A stretch of 64,000 bases of DNA from Lacibacter sediminis (lineage in GTDB: Bacteria > Bacteroidota > Bacteroidia > Chitinophagales > Chitinophagaceae): assembly GCF_014168535.1 (NCBI RefSeq), contig NZ_CP060007.1, positions 2,480,001 to 2,544,000 of the forward strand, given 5' to 3'. Both the position numbers and the translations under genes were made by a program. This document shows, in pieces, positions 36,281-45,175 of this stretch; position 1 is the first letter of the stretch; each line of letters starts with the position of its first letter. Below the pieces are notes generated by a model that was given only the letters and a program-made list of their open reading frames with translations, had not been told where the DNA came from and did not search any database.

Positions 36281-37462
36281 ATGTCATCTGTTAACAGAAG
36301 AAATTTTCTGAAAGCATCCGGTGTTGCAATTCTTCCTGCTTTTGTGCCCGCAATTGCAACAGCCTCAAATAACAGAACTGAATCGCCGGCAGATGAGCCC
36401 ATCATCAAATTTTTTTACGACGGAGAAGATTTCACTCCTTCCATGTATATTAATGAATTGCAAAAGATCAATAGTAAAGAAAATATCAAACGTGATTTTT
36501 ATGGACAGGGTGGTGCAGTAACAGCACTGGAGAAAAAGTTTACAGAGATTACTGGTAAAGAAAAAGCGATTTATATGCCAACAGGTACAATGGCAAATCA
36601 ATTTGCCATTGCAGTGCTAAGTGGAAACAATACCAAGGTGTTTGTACAGGATGAAAGTCATGTGTACAGAGATGAAGCAGATGCTGCACAATCTGTATTT
36701 CAAAAGAGATTGATGCCATTGGCAAAAGGTAAAACATACTTTACAGCGGCCGATCTGGAAAAGGCAGTAGACGGATTAAAAGGAGAGGAGGTGTTCTCCA
36801 GTGGTATTGGTGCAGTATCCATCGAAAATCCTGTACGGAGGATGAACGGTTGTATGGTGCCGCTTGAAGAAATTAAAAAGATCAGTGCGTATTGCAGAAG
36901 TAAACAAATAAAATTACATCTGGATGGTGCCAGAATTTTCATGGCATCAGCATGGTCGGGTGTTTCTATTAAAGAGTACGCTTCTTATTTTGATACTGTT
37001 TATATTTCACTCTACAAATATCTTGGCGCTGCAGGTGGTGCAATTCTCTGCGGCGATAAAACAGTGATCGATCAAATGCCGCATCTTATCAAGATACATG
37101 GTGGTAATATGTTCGGTAACTGGACAAGTGCTGCAATGGCATTACACAGGTTAGAAGGAATTGAAACACGTTTAAAGGAATCAATTAAACAGGCAACTAC
37201 ACTCTTTGATGTTTTGAATAAAACAAAACTCATCAATATTTCTACACTCGATGGCGGTACCAATATTTACCCGGTTGAATTCAGTAAAGAAGTAGATGGC
37301 AAAAAAGCGCAGGAGTTGCTGGATAAGCAATACAAGATCCGGATTGGGCCTCCCAACGATAAGAATCAAACACAGTTTACAGTTAACGAAACAATTCTTT
37401 ACCGTGATGCTGCTTATATAACGGATGCCTTTAAAGAGGTAATGGCAGCAGCAAAACGTTGA
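36281..37462 (+). CDS. Threonine-aldolase-like PLP enzyme with Tat signal
   Basis: 393 aa. The start has VNRRNFLKAS (residues 4-13), a Tat twin-arginine signal, and AIATAS as a plausible cleavage site. The body is a fold-type I beta-eliminating lyase/threonine aldolase: YMPTGTMANQFAI (about 98-110), HLDGARIF (Asp215, PLP ring N1), and SLYKYLGAAGGAI with Schiff-base Lys246. Family enzymes cleave L-threonine or beta-hydroxy amino acids to glycine and an aldehyde. A periplasmic location is unusual for this family; Tat export would carry it folded with PLP. Confidence 0.87.
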   Translation: MSSVNRRNFLKASGVAILPAFVPAIATASNNRTESPADEPIIKFFYDGEDFTPSMYINELQKINSKENIKRDFYGQGGAVTALEKKFTEITGKEKAIYMPTGTMANQFAIAVLSGNNTKVFVQDESHVYRDEADAAQSVFQKRLMPLAKGKTYFTAADLEKAVDGLKGEEVFSSGIGAVSIENPVRRMNGCMVPLEEIKKISAYCRSKQIKLHLDGARIFMASAWSGVSIKEYASYFDTVYISLYKYLGAAGGAILCGDKTVIDQMPHLIKIHGGNMFGNWTSAAMALHRLEGIETRLKESIKQATTLFDVLNKTKLINISTLDGGTNIYPVEFSKEVDGKKAQELLDKQYKIRIGPPNDKNQTQFTVNETILYRDAAYITDAFKEVMAAAKR

Positions 37463-37651
37463 AGGTTTGATGATGTTGGCAGCTGCTATCTGTTTTTTGG
37501 GTCAGTTCTGATTTCTTCCTTTTTATGATATCATCCTGTTAAATACTGCCGCTCAATCGCTGCACACAATCTCTCCGCATCATAAAATATTCGATCTTCA
37601 TTAAACGGATCAGGCAAAAGCCTGTCTAAACCCCAACCCAAAAACCAAACC

Positions 37652-38836
37652 ATGTATCTAAAAGCAAAAGTAATTTCCCTACTTGTTGTTTCTATTTTCT
37701 TTTTTACCGAATGTTCAAAAAAAGAAACGATTGCCTCTGTTACATACGAAGCCATCAAAACCGCATTTGCTAACAGGATCGACCCCGCTAATCTTGCCAA
37801 CTACGCAAATCAAACCAAGCCTGCCTATATTACAAAAGACAATTCAGGCGCCAATGCCATCAGCAACAGTAAGGCTACAGTTGGTCGTGTATTGTTTTAT
37901 GATAATAATCTCAGCATCGATAATTCTTTGAATTGCGGCAGTTGCCATAAACAGAGTTTTGCTTTCAGCGATACAGCTCTTGCAAGCAAGGGAGTAGCAG
38001 GTGGTTTAACCGGCCGGCATTCCATGCGTTTGATCAATTCAAGATTTGCGGTGGAAACCAAATTCTTTTGGGATGAGCGTGCGCTTACACTGGAGGCACA
38101 AACTTCACAGCCAATAAAGGACCATGCAGAAATGGGTTTCAGCGGACAAAACGGAAGACCTGCTTTCAGTAATCTCCTCAGTAAACTGCAGGCCATCGGT
38201 TATTACAAAGAACTCTTTACAATCGCCTACGGAAACGAGACCATTACCGAAGCGAGGATACAGGAATGCCTTGCTCAATTTATTCGCAGTATTCAATCAT
38301 TCGACAGTAAATATGATGCAGGTCGTGCGTTGGTGAATAACGACAATCAACCGTTTCCCAATTTTACTGCTCAGGAAAATGATGGGAAAGCATTGTTTCT
38401 TACTCCGCCTGTATTTGATGCAACAGGTAACCGAATTGCCGGTGGATTAGGTTGCCAGGGCTGCCATGCCGCACCGGAATTTGATATTGCTCCTAACAGT
38501 GGCAACAATGGAATTATTGGCGTGTTAAATGGTGCAGGTATCGACATCAACAACACACGTGCACCATCTTTACGTGATCTGGTAAACAGAAATGGTGAAC
38601 CCAACGGCCCAATGATGCATACCGGTGGAATTACCACATTGCAGGCTGTGATTGGTCATTACGGAACAATTAATCTGGCGCCGGGTAATAATCGTCTTGA
38701 TCCGAAATTACGTCCTAATGGATTCGGGCAACAGCTGCATCTTACCGCAGCGGAAGTAAATGCAACGATGGCGTTCTTACGAACACTAACAGGAACAAAT
38801 GTGTATACAGATGCCAAATGGAGCAGCCCGTTTTAA
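37652..38836 (+). CDS. Di-haem cytochrome-c peroxidase / MauG family lipoprotein
   Basis: 394 aa. Lipoprotein signal ending FFFTEC (Cys21). Two c-type haem sites: CGSCH (95-99) and CQGCH (268-272), in the N- and C-terminal haem domains. RVLFYDNNLS, FFWDERALTLEAQ, PIKDHAEMG and APSLRDLVN support the bacterial CcpA/MauG group. It reduces H2O2 with electrons from a small cytochrome, or oxidises another substrate if MauG-like. Periplasmic, membrane-tethered. Confidence 0.92.
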   Translation: MYLKAKVISLLVVSIFFFTECSKKETIASVTYEAIKTAFANRIDPANLANYANQTKPAYITKDNSGANAISNSKATVGRVLFYDNNLSIDNSLNCGSCHKQSFAFSDTALASKGVAGGLTGRHSMRLINSRFAVETKFFWDERALTLEAQTSQPIKDHAEMGFSGQNGRPAFSNLLSKLQAIGYYKELFTIAYGNETITEARIQECLAQFIRSIQSFDSKYDAGRALVNNDNQPFPNFTAQENDGKALFLTPPVFDATGNRIAGGLGCQGCHAAPEFDIAPNSGNNGIIGVLNGAGIDINNTRAPSLRDLVNRNGEPNGPMMHTGGITTLQAVIGHYGTINLAPGNNRLDPKLRPNGFGQQLHLTAAEVNATMAFLRTLTGTNVYTDAKWSSPF

Positions 38837-38962
38837 AGAGTGATTAGTTCTCCCGCATTTCAACAATTCCGGCTTCGCTTTACGGCAGCCCGGTTTCTAA
38901 GATCTGTTTATTATGACATAAACAACTTGTTGTTTCCAGAATGTTTGAAGCAGCGTAAGCAT

Positions 38963-38995
38963 AAAAAACGGGCAGAAGAAATCCTCTGCCCGTTT
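38963..38995 (-). terminator. Terminator of the 39.0-kb serine hydrolase gene
   Basis: AAACGGGCAGA / TCTGCCCGTTT stem, 8-nt loop, T6 on the minus strand. Confidence 0.88.
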
Positions 38996-39017
38996 CATGT
39001 TTGTATAGCTGAGCTGA

Positions 39018-40673
39018 TTATTCTTTCTTCGCCGGCATTTCTCTTCCGCCCTGGTATAGGACCAATGATTCTGTTTTGCCCTCAGCGTTTTGTTTGAATT
39101 CGATCTTTGCATCAACACCTTTTGTTTGGAACATTGTTTTGCTGATGGCTTGCAGTTCAAGTTTGTTTTGTCCCGTTGCCTGTGCAAATAACTGGCTGCC
39201 TTCATGCGTAACCGTGAGTATAAAACCCGGTGCCAATGTGTAGTTGCCAACATAACCCGCCAGCACCGAAGCGTCAACAGTGATGTAGGTAACAGGTGCT
39301 GGTAATGGCTTGCTGCTTTTCTTCCAGGTACTTTCTTCGGTGTTACTTTTAAAGATCAGCGATTCAACTGCACCGCTTTTGTTACGTACAAACTCAATAA
39401 TGGAAATAGAGTTTTCGAAAAAGAATTTATCCTTCTCAAATTTCTCGATCACGAACTGTGTGCCACTGCCACGTTTCGACGTAAGCTTCCCGTTTGCATA
39501 ACGGATGATGCGTTCTTCACCTCCTTCATTTACATAAACAGCCTCATATACTTTTGCATCTGTTTCTGAAAGTGGGATCGCATTGTAATTGAGCGGCTTG
39601 CCTATTGCAAGAGCAGCTATTTTGTATGTGATATTATCAGGCGACTTACAATCGCAATTACTAAATACGGCCACAAACACATCTTCAGCAGGTAAGTAAA
39701 TAGCATCGGTTAAGAAACCCGGAATGCCACCACCATGTTCAATGGCTTTGCTGCCCTGCACAAGATTGATCGATAAACCATAACCATACCTTGTTGATTT
39801 TCCATCGGGCAATATGTAAGGAGTGGTGGCTTTATCGAGCCATTCTTTTTTGATGAGTTTATAACTGTGCAATGCTTTGTTCCATTTCCAGAGATCTTCA
39901 ACAGTTGATAGAATTGAGCCAGCTGCATGTGGCAGCGTCATACTGATGTAATCTGAATTCTGAAACACATTCTTTTCTTTTTCATAACCCTTTGCCCGGT
40001 TGCGGATGATCTTTGCTTCGCTGCCATAATAAGAATTGGTCATGCCTGCAGGTGTAAATAAATTTTGATGAATATACTCCTCGTAAGGTTTGCCGGTTAT
40101 CTTTTCAATAATATAACCCAGCATCACATAACCGGTATTGTTATAATTCCATTTGGTGCCCGGTTTAAATTCAAGTGTATCCTTTTCTGTAAGTTTTATT
40201 ACTTCCATCGTTGTCATATCGGTGCGCATCTTGCTTTCAAAATCAGGTTTGCTGGTATAGCTTTTAATACCCGATGTATGGTTCAGCAATTGTTCAACAG
40301 TAACAGTTTCTTTAAAGAGTAAGTCAGGCATGTATTTTTTAATATCGTCCTGTAAGGATAGTTTGCCCTGGTCGGCCAATTGCAGAATAGCCACTGCTGT
40401 AAACTGTTTGGTAATAGAACCAATTCGAAAGATCATATCGGTTTGCAACGGAACATTCAATTCCATATCAGCTATGCCAATGGCTTTCTTGTAGATCACC
40501 TGGCCTTTACGCACCACAATGGCGGTGGCACCGGGTTCACCGACTTTAAATTCTTTGTTGAGAATACTGTCGAACGACGCTGCAAGAAACTGATCGTTTT
40601 TAACTGATGTTTGGGCGGTTGTTACAAACACGGTTACAAACAAACACAAACAGGAGATAAGAAGCTGGCGCAT
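39018..40673 (-). CDS. Serine hydrolase, beta-lactamase family, exported
   Basis: 551 aa from ATG 40673 (MRQLLISCLCLFVTVFVTTAQ). Penicillin-binding-protein-like domain with SITK (IGSITKQFTAVAILQLADQG), YNNTGYVMLG (YxN) and HGGGIPGF (third motif). A C-terminal beta-rich domain (about 380-551, PLSETDAKVYEAVY, YVGNYTLAPGF) resembles the lipocalin-like DUF3471 tail of many such hydrolases. Probably periplasmic peptidase or esterase. Confidence 0.88.
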   Translation of the reverse strand: MRQLLISCLCLFVTVFVTTAQTSVKNDQFLAASFDSILNKEFKVGEPGATAIVVRKGQVIYKKAIGIADMELNVPLQTDMIFRIGSITKQFTAVAILQLADQGKLSLQDDIKKYMPDLLFKETVTVEQLLNHTSGIKSYTSKPDFESKMRTDMTTMEVIKLTEKDTLEFKPGTKWNYNNTGYVMLGYIIEKITGKPYEEYIHQNLFTPAGMTNSYYGSEAKIIRNRAKGYEKEKNVFQNSDYISMTLPHAAGSILSTVEDLWKWNKALHSYKLIKKEWLDKATTPYILPDGKSTRYGYGLSINLVQGSKAIEHGGGIPGFLTDAIYLPAEDVFVAVFSNCDCKSPDNITYKIAALAIGKPLNYNAIPLSETDAKVYEAVYVNEGGEERIIRYANGKLTSKRGSGTQFVIEKFEKDKFFFENSISIIEFVRNKSGAVESLIFKSNTEESTWKKSSKPLPAPVTYITVDASVLAGYVGNYTLAPGFILTVTHEGSQLFAQATGQNKLELQAISKTMFQTKGVDAKIEFKQNAEGKTESLVLYQGGREMPAKKE

Positions 40674-40769
40674 ATGTTTTGGTTTTAATGAACTGTTCCT
40701 AAAAGATAAAACATGTTTTTGTTTTTTCTTCATGCTTTACAAAAAATACACACATACCTGGGGATAGTC

Positions 40770-40800
40770 TTTGGCCAACCTGGATAAACTGTTACATTTG
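40770..40800 (+). promoter_or_regulatory. Promoter of DUF2059 gene (TTTG-N19-TACATTTG)
   Basis: TTTG (40770-40773) and TACATTTG (40793-40800) with 19-bp spacing, ending 19 bp before the ATG. The best consensus Bacteroidota promoter in the window. Confidence 0.7.
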
Positions 40801-40819
40801 AGCAAACAAAAATCATTCT

Positions 40820-41257
40820 ATGAAGCAGCTCAATGTATTCGTATTTCTTTTTTTCGTTGCAGTTAATACAAATGCACAAACCGACAATAAAGAAACACTC
40901 ATTAAAGAAATGCTGGAGTTATCAGGCGCCAGTAAAATGGCATTTCAAACAATGGAGATGATGATTTCTTCATTTAAAAAACAAATGCCTGCAGTGGAAA
41001 CTGATTTCTGGGATGAGTTTATGAAAGAAGCCCAAACCGGTGACCTTATAACCATGATAGCCCCCGTGTATGCCAAACATTTTACCGAAAACGAAGTAAA
41101 AGAACTCATCGCTTTTTATAAAACACCGGTTGGTAAAAAGCTGGTTGAGAAATTGCCTGTAATATCTCAGGAATCGTATGGTATCGGTGAAACGTGGGGT
41201 AAGGCCCTTAGCGAAAAAGTAGCCGCAAAATTAAAAGCTGCAGGCTATTATCAATAA
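40820..41257 (+). CDS. DUF2059 exported protein
   Basis: 145 aa; signal peptide ends at NTNAQ. The DUF2059 core is present: ENEVKELIAFYKTPVGKKLV (about 92-111) and LPVISQES. Helical, periplasmic. Function not established. Confidence 0.88.
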   Translation: MKQLNVFVFLFFVAVNTNAQTDNKETLIKEMLELSGASKMAFQTMEMMISSFKKQMPAVETDFWDEFMKEAQTGDLITMIAPVYAKHFTENEVKELIAFYKTPVGKKLVEKLPVISQESYGIGETWGKALSEKVAAKLKAAGYYQ

Positions 41258-41267
41258 TACTAAAAAC

Positions 41268-41297
41268 AACAAAGCCTCACAATTGTGAGGCTTTGTT
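41268..41297. terminator. Bidirectional terminator, DUF2059 / RRM genes
   Basis: Perfect 30-bp palindrome AACAAAGCCTCACAA... with T-rich right end (GGCTTTGTTT) and A-rich left end; lies between convergent genes. Confidence 0.88.
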
Positions 41298-41318
41298 TAA
41301 TAAGGCAATATATTAAAA

Positions 41319-41627
41319 TTAATATCTGTTCTTATTGTAGCTGTTGCCATTGTTGTAACCACCACCGCTGCGGGCAGGACGATCTTCTTTAGGCTTAGCT
41401 TCTACTACTTTAATAGCACGACCTTCAACAGTTGCACCATCGAGTTCAGCGATTGCTTTTTTAGAAGCAGCATCATCACTCATTTCAACGAAACCGAAAC
41501 CACGTGAGCGGCCGCTTTCTCTGTCGTTAATGATTTTTGCTGAAGTTACTTCTCCGTAAGGAGTGAAAAATTCTCTTAAGTCTTCATCTTGTACGTTGAA
41601 GCTCAAGTTTGAAACATAAATGTTCAT
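41319..41627 (-). CDS. RRM-domain RNA-binding protein
   Basis: 102 aa. One RNA recognition motif: RNP2 IYVSNL (3-8) and RNP1 RGFGFVEM (42-49), with a short Gly/Asn/Arg-rich tail (SGGGYNNGNSYNKNRY). Such proteins bind single-stranded RNA and are abundant post-transcriptional regulators in Bacteroidota and cyanobacteria. A TATATTTG box at 41752-41745 implies an approximately 110-nt 5' leader. Confidence 0.95.
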   Translation of the reverse strand: MNIYVSNLSFNVQDEDLREFFTPYGEVTSAKIINDRESGRSRGFGFVEMSDDAASKKAIAELDGATVEGRAIKVVEAKPKEDRPARSGGGYNNGNSYNKNRY

Positions 41628-41744
41628 GTTCTTGTAAAATTAAAATTGAAAATGCTTGAGGCACAAGAAGTAAAAAACTAACTAAGATGCAGATTACTAA
41701 GCAGACTAATTAACTATACTGATGCGAGACTCAAATTAACGATG

Positions 41745-41752
41745 CAAATATA
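41745..41752 (-). promoter_or_regulatory. -7 box of the RRM gene
   Basis: TATATTTG on the minus strand, 117 bp upstream of the ATG. No -33 TTTG at proper spacing. Confidence 0.45.
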
Positions 41753-41899
41753 GGGGTTCTTTTCATGTGAAGCATTAAATCTTTCACTTATATCCATATC
41801 ATGGACAGCATGCAGTAATTAAACAGCAACTTAAACCTCCCTGTATTATAAACTAACTGCCGCAGGCTAAGCCTGTTACAACCTAACCTGCAGCAATTG

Positions 41900-42148
41900 T
41901 TAATTTAATAAATGCCGGAGTGAAATTTCTTTTAAATAAGGTTCCAGCGGGGCAGTGCCGTCAAACACACGGTATTCGGTAACCGACCGGTTGGCAATAC
42001 TGCACCATGTTTCTACATAATAACCACCAAGCTGAAAGAGAAATACGAGGCTGGATTCCTGTGTACGTTTTGCAACAAGTACGCCCCGGTGCAAAACAGT
42101 GTGCTGTTTTTCCACTTCGCCTAACAAGATAAATTCAGAAAGCTTCAT
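41900..42148 (-). CDS. Small conserved-looking hypothetical protein
   Basis: 82 aa, MKLSEFILLGEVEKQHTVLH start, mainly beta (VFLFQLGGYYVETWCSIAN) with an acidic middle. No family recognised. Start has a proper ATG and coding bias is plausible; upstream is the second low-complexity tract. Confidence 0.6.
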   Translation of the reverse strand: MKLSEFILLGEVEKQHTVLHRGVLVAKRTQESSLVFLFQLGGYYVETWCSIANRSVTEYRVFDGTAPLEPYLKEISLRHLLN

Positions 42149-42564
42149 CGTACAATTGTTTAAAAGTGTGAACTGATAAATACAATACTGACGCTAACGA
42201 TACTGAACTGATAACCTGACTAAACTGACATGTAATACTGATGCTGAAACTGAGCACTCGCCGGCAACATGGTAAAATTTCTGTGAGGCAGTTGCTTGCC
42301 GGTTTTATTTAAGACTCTGTGAAGATAAGGAATCTGGAAAACAAAAGGCAAAAAACAAGGTACAAGATTCAATGAACAAGGTGCAAGAGCCAAAACCCAA
42401 AAAACAAGGCACAAGGTTCAAGGAACAAGAAGGGAAAACCCAAAAAACAAGATTGTATATAATTATACGGCGGCTTTTGTTGTACATAAACTACTATTTC
42501 GTTTTGTAGGTTTGTTTTATATGATCAATTTCAAAAACAACAATCAATAAACACGAAATCTGAC
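42149..42564. repeat. Spacer with ACAAGG-type tract 2
   Basis: 416 bp without a gene. Short repeats of actga/tgatactgaa words come first (42165-42245). The core tract 42342-42451 is made of caaggtacaag, gaacaaggtgcaag, cccaaaaaacaagg units, close to tracts 1 and 3. TAGGTTTG at 42507-42514 is a probable -7 box for the following gene. Confidence 0.7.
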
Positions 42565-43329
42565 ATGTACAGAAAATACAAATGCTTGTTACCAGCTATT
42601 GCTTTTGCCGTTTTATCATTATTACAGTTAGCTGCCATTAACGTTTTTGCGCAGGCTCCGGTGCCGGGACAACGGCCAGCACCATCACTGCCACCTATAC
42701 CCATTAAGTGCGATACCACGCATACTCTTTCAAAACATTTTACTGTTGCTTCTGCAGCAAAGAAAACGCCCAATGCCAAAGGATTCATTCAACGTTGGCT
42801 TGTGCTTGAACCTGTGCGGAAAGACATTGCAAGGAATAACATCTTCACCGATAACTATCTCAGAACAACTTTTTCAACCGATAATTTTTCAACCGATTAC
42901 AACATTGTTCCTAAGAATGGCGAAAAGGCAAAAGTGGGAAGCCAGGAGTTGCAATGGTATGCGCTTGAAAGTAAAACATTCAACTTTAATTTATACCATT
43001 TTACATACGCCATAAATAAGCCGCCATACGGTGTACTTGTTTGGCTCGTTACCGTCATTGATAGCCCCGAAGAAATGAAAAATGTACGGATGACTGCGGG
43101 ATGCAATTCCGGAAGCATGTGGTGGTTGAATGGCCAAGAAGCTCTTTTGCTTTCCGGCGACAGGGATATGATCGTTGATAATGTTACCTCGTCCCGTTTA
43201 ACGCTTAAAAAGGGAAAGAACATTATTCGTGGTGCGGTTATTAACGGACCGGGTATGGCTAACTTCTGCGTTCGCTTTGTTGATGAAAAAGGAGTGCCCA
43301 TTAAGAATTTCAACATCAGTTACCAATAA
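42565..43329 (+). CDS. Secreted protein with jelly-roll-like (carbohydrate-binding-type) C-terminus
   Basis: 254 aa; signal peptide ends at INVFAQ, followed by a Pro-rich stretch (PVPGQRPAPSLPPIPI). The C-terminal half (FIQRWLVLEPV; SGSMWWLNGQEALLLSGDRD; LTLKKGKNIIRGAVINGPG) resembles the galactose-binding-like domain seen beside esterases and glycosidases. No catalytic motif seen. It precedes the GH43 gene by 46 bp and is probably in the same operon. Confidence 0.65.
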   Translation: MYRKYKCLLPAIAFAVLSLLQLAAINVFAQAPVPGQRPAPSLPPIPIKCDTTHTLSKHFTVASAAKKTPNAKGFIQRWLVLEPVRKDIARNNIFTDNYLRTTFSTDNFSTDYNIVPKNGEKAKVGSQELQWYALESKTFNFNLYHFTYAINKPPYGVLVWLVTVIDSPEEMKNVRMTAGCNSGSMWWLNGQEALLLSGDRDMIVDNVTSSRLTLKKGKNIIRGAVINGPGMANFCVRFVDEKGVPIKNFNISYQ

Positions 43330-43375
43330 AATTTACCGCTTGTTTCAAGCGATCATTTATTCTGAAATCATCAAT

Positions 43376-44812
43376 ATGAAGCGAATGAAAATAACGATAA
43401 CTGCACTGTTAGCAGTATTTACACAAATAGCAATAGCACAGGTTGGAAAACCATTTATCCATGATCCTTCAACCATTGTTGAATGTGAAGGAAAGTATTA
43501 CACATTTGGCACAGGCGGTGGAGGATTAATATCATCAGATGGTTGGACATGGTATGGCGGTGCTGTGCGACCCGGTGGTGGAGCTGCTCCCGATGCCATT
43601 AAAATCGGCGACCGCTATCTCGTAATATATGGAGCCACAGGTGGTGCAAGCAACCACAAAGGTGCCATTCTTACCATGTGGAATAAAACATTGGATCCAA
43701 CATCACCCGACTTTAAATATTCAGAACCCATTGTAGTTGCCACTTCTGATGGTTATGAAGAAAATGATGCCATCGACCCCGGTGTATTGTTAGATCCTAA
43801 CACAGGTCGTCTTTGGTTAACATACGGCACCTATTTTGGATTCACCCGTCTTATTGAATTGGATCCCAAAACGGGAAAACTCAAAGCAGGTAATAAACCG
43901 GTTGATGTAGCCATTGTATGCGAAGCTTCCACATTAATGTATCGTGACGGTTGGTATTACCTGCTTGCCACGCATGGTAGCTGTTGCGATGGTGCCAACT
44001 CAACTTATAACGTAGTGGTAGGACGTTCAAAACAAATAACAGGTCCTTACCTCGATAACGTGGGAAGAAGTATGTTAGAAGGTGGCGGCAAAATGGTTGT
44101 TGCTACACGTGGAGGATTAATAGGCCCCGGGCATTTCGGACACATGAATCTTGAGAAAGGAGTGGAGAAAATGTCGATCCATTATGAAGCAGATCTTGAG
44201 CAGGGAGGTCGCAGCGTGCTGGGCATTCTTCCATTACTTTGGAAAGATGGATGGCCCGTGGCAGGAGAGAAATTTAAAGAAGGCACTTATGAAATTGAAT
44301 CGGTGCGGAGAGGATATGCTTTAGAGCTGGCTGTTGATTTTACAAGAATGCCGGGTGGGCCTCGTGGATTTGGTCAGCCTAACAATGAGCCAATAAAACC
44401 CGTTGCGCCACAGGCACTGGCAGATGTAATGAAGAACTGGCCAACAGGAAATATCAATTTGAGAATAGGCGATTACATGTCCCGCCCTCATCAGAAATGG
44501 ACCATTACAGATGCGCCTGATACAACAGGCTATTCAGGTGGACCTTATTATAAAATTGTACTCGCAGGAACAGATCGCACATTAGCTGCAACTGCCGATG
44601 CAGAAGTAATAACCGTACCGGCATTTACCGGCGCTCCTGAACAATTATGGCGAATCGATCAGTTGACTGATGGTACTTACAGAATAATGCCGAAGATGGT
44701 TCCTAATTCAGGAAAGAAGTTAGCATTGGTATCTTCAGGCGACAGTACACCAACACTTGCAGAGTTTGATTTTACAAGTGATAACTCAAAGTGGAATTTT
44801 AAAATTTTGTAA
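43376..44812 (+). CDS. GH43-like arabinanase/xylosidase with C-terminal ricin-like domain, secreted
   Basis: 478 aa from ATG 43376 (signal ends AIAQ). Five-bladed propeller of glycoside hydrolase family 43: catalytic base in PFIHDPSTIV (Asp30), pKa modulator in NDAIDPGVLLD (Asp134), general acid in VCEASTLMYRDGWYYLL (Glu183), plus GPGHFGHM. The closest match in pattern is endo-1,5-alpha-L-arabinosidase. The last 170 residues (YKIVLAGTDRTLAATADAEV, PEQLWRIDQL, NSKWNFKIL) look like a ricin-B-type beta-trefoil binding module. Confidence 0.85.
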   Translation: MKRMKITITALLAVFTQIAIAQVGKPFIHDPSTIVECEGKYYTFGTGGGGLISSDGWTWYGGAVRPGGGAAPDAIKIGDRYLVIYGATGGASNHKGAILTMWNKTLDPTSPDFKYSEPIVVATSDGYEENDAIDPGVLLDPNTGRLWLTYGTYFGFTRLIELDPKTGKLKAGNKPVDVAIVCEASTLMYRDGWYYLLATHGSCCDGANSTYNVVVGRSKQITGPYLDNVGRSMLEGGGKMVVATRGGLIGPGHFGHMNLEKGVEKMSIHYEADLEQGGRSVLGILPLLWKDGWPVAGEKFKEGTYEIESVRRGYALELAVDFTRMPGGPRGFGQPNNEPIKPVAPQALADVMKNWPTGNINLRIGDYMSRPHQKWTITDAPDTTGYSGGPYYKIVLAGTDRTLAATADAEVITVPAFTGAPEQLWRIDQLTDGTYRIMPKMVPNSGKKLALVSSGDSTPTLAEFDFTSDNSKWNFKIL

Positions 44813-44937
44813 ATACAAGGTACAAGGTGCTGGGCACAAGGAACAAGGGACAAGGCACAAGAAGGAAAGCCCAAAAGCCAAGATACAAGCAACAAACCCC
44901 CAAGATCCAAAAAACAAGTGACAAGAACTTTGAACTA
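44813..44937. repeat. ACAAGG-type low-complexity tract 3
   Basis: Starts at the GH43 stop: caaggtacaagg, cacaaggaacaaggg, aaggcacaagaagg, cccaaaagccaag. Plus strand nearly T-free. Same words and orientation as tract 2. Confidence 0.75.
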
Positions 44938-45175
44938 AAAAAATCTGTGTTCATCCGTGCAATCCGTGAGCAACAAAAAAAGCCATAACAAAAAACTTGA
45001 AGTGGCCCTCTCTGGCGCAAGTGTTCTACCTCAGTGGATCACTTGATGCTTAGTAAATCTGCACCGATTGTATCGGGGAATTTGAAAAACAAAATTTCCT
45101 ATCTTGTTACAAAGCTGACCTATGTCTCGTGAGACCCCCAGGCAGACAAAGATCAAGTGGTATATTAAAACATCG
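44938..45175. repeat. Spacer holding repeat R1
   Basis: Left part (45006-45036, cctctctggcgcaagtgttc...) matches R2 at 46386 at 28 of 31 bases. Right part (45085-45111, aaaatttcctatcttg...caaagc) matches 50338-50364. No gene seen. Confidence 0.55.

Noticed and set aside
42220..42487. Two short minus-strand ORFs with hydrophobic repeats
   Set aside because: Produced by low-complexity tract 2; no start, family or coding bias support.
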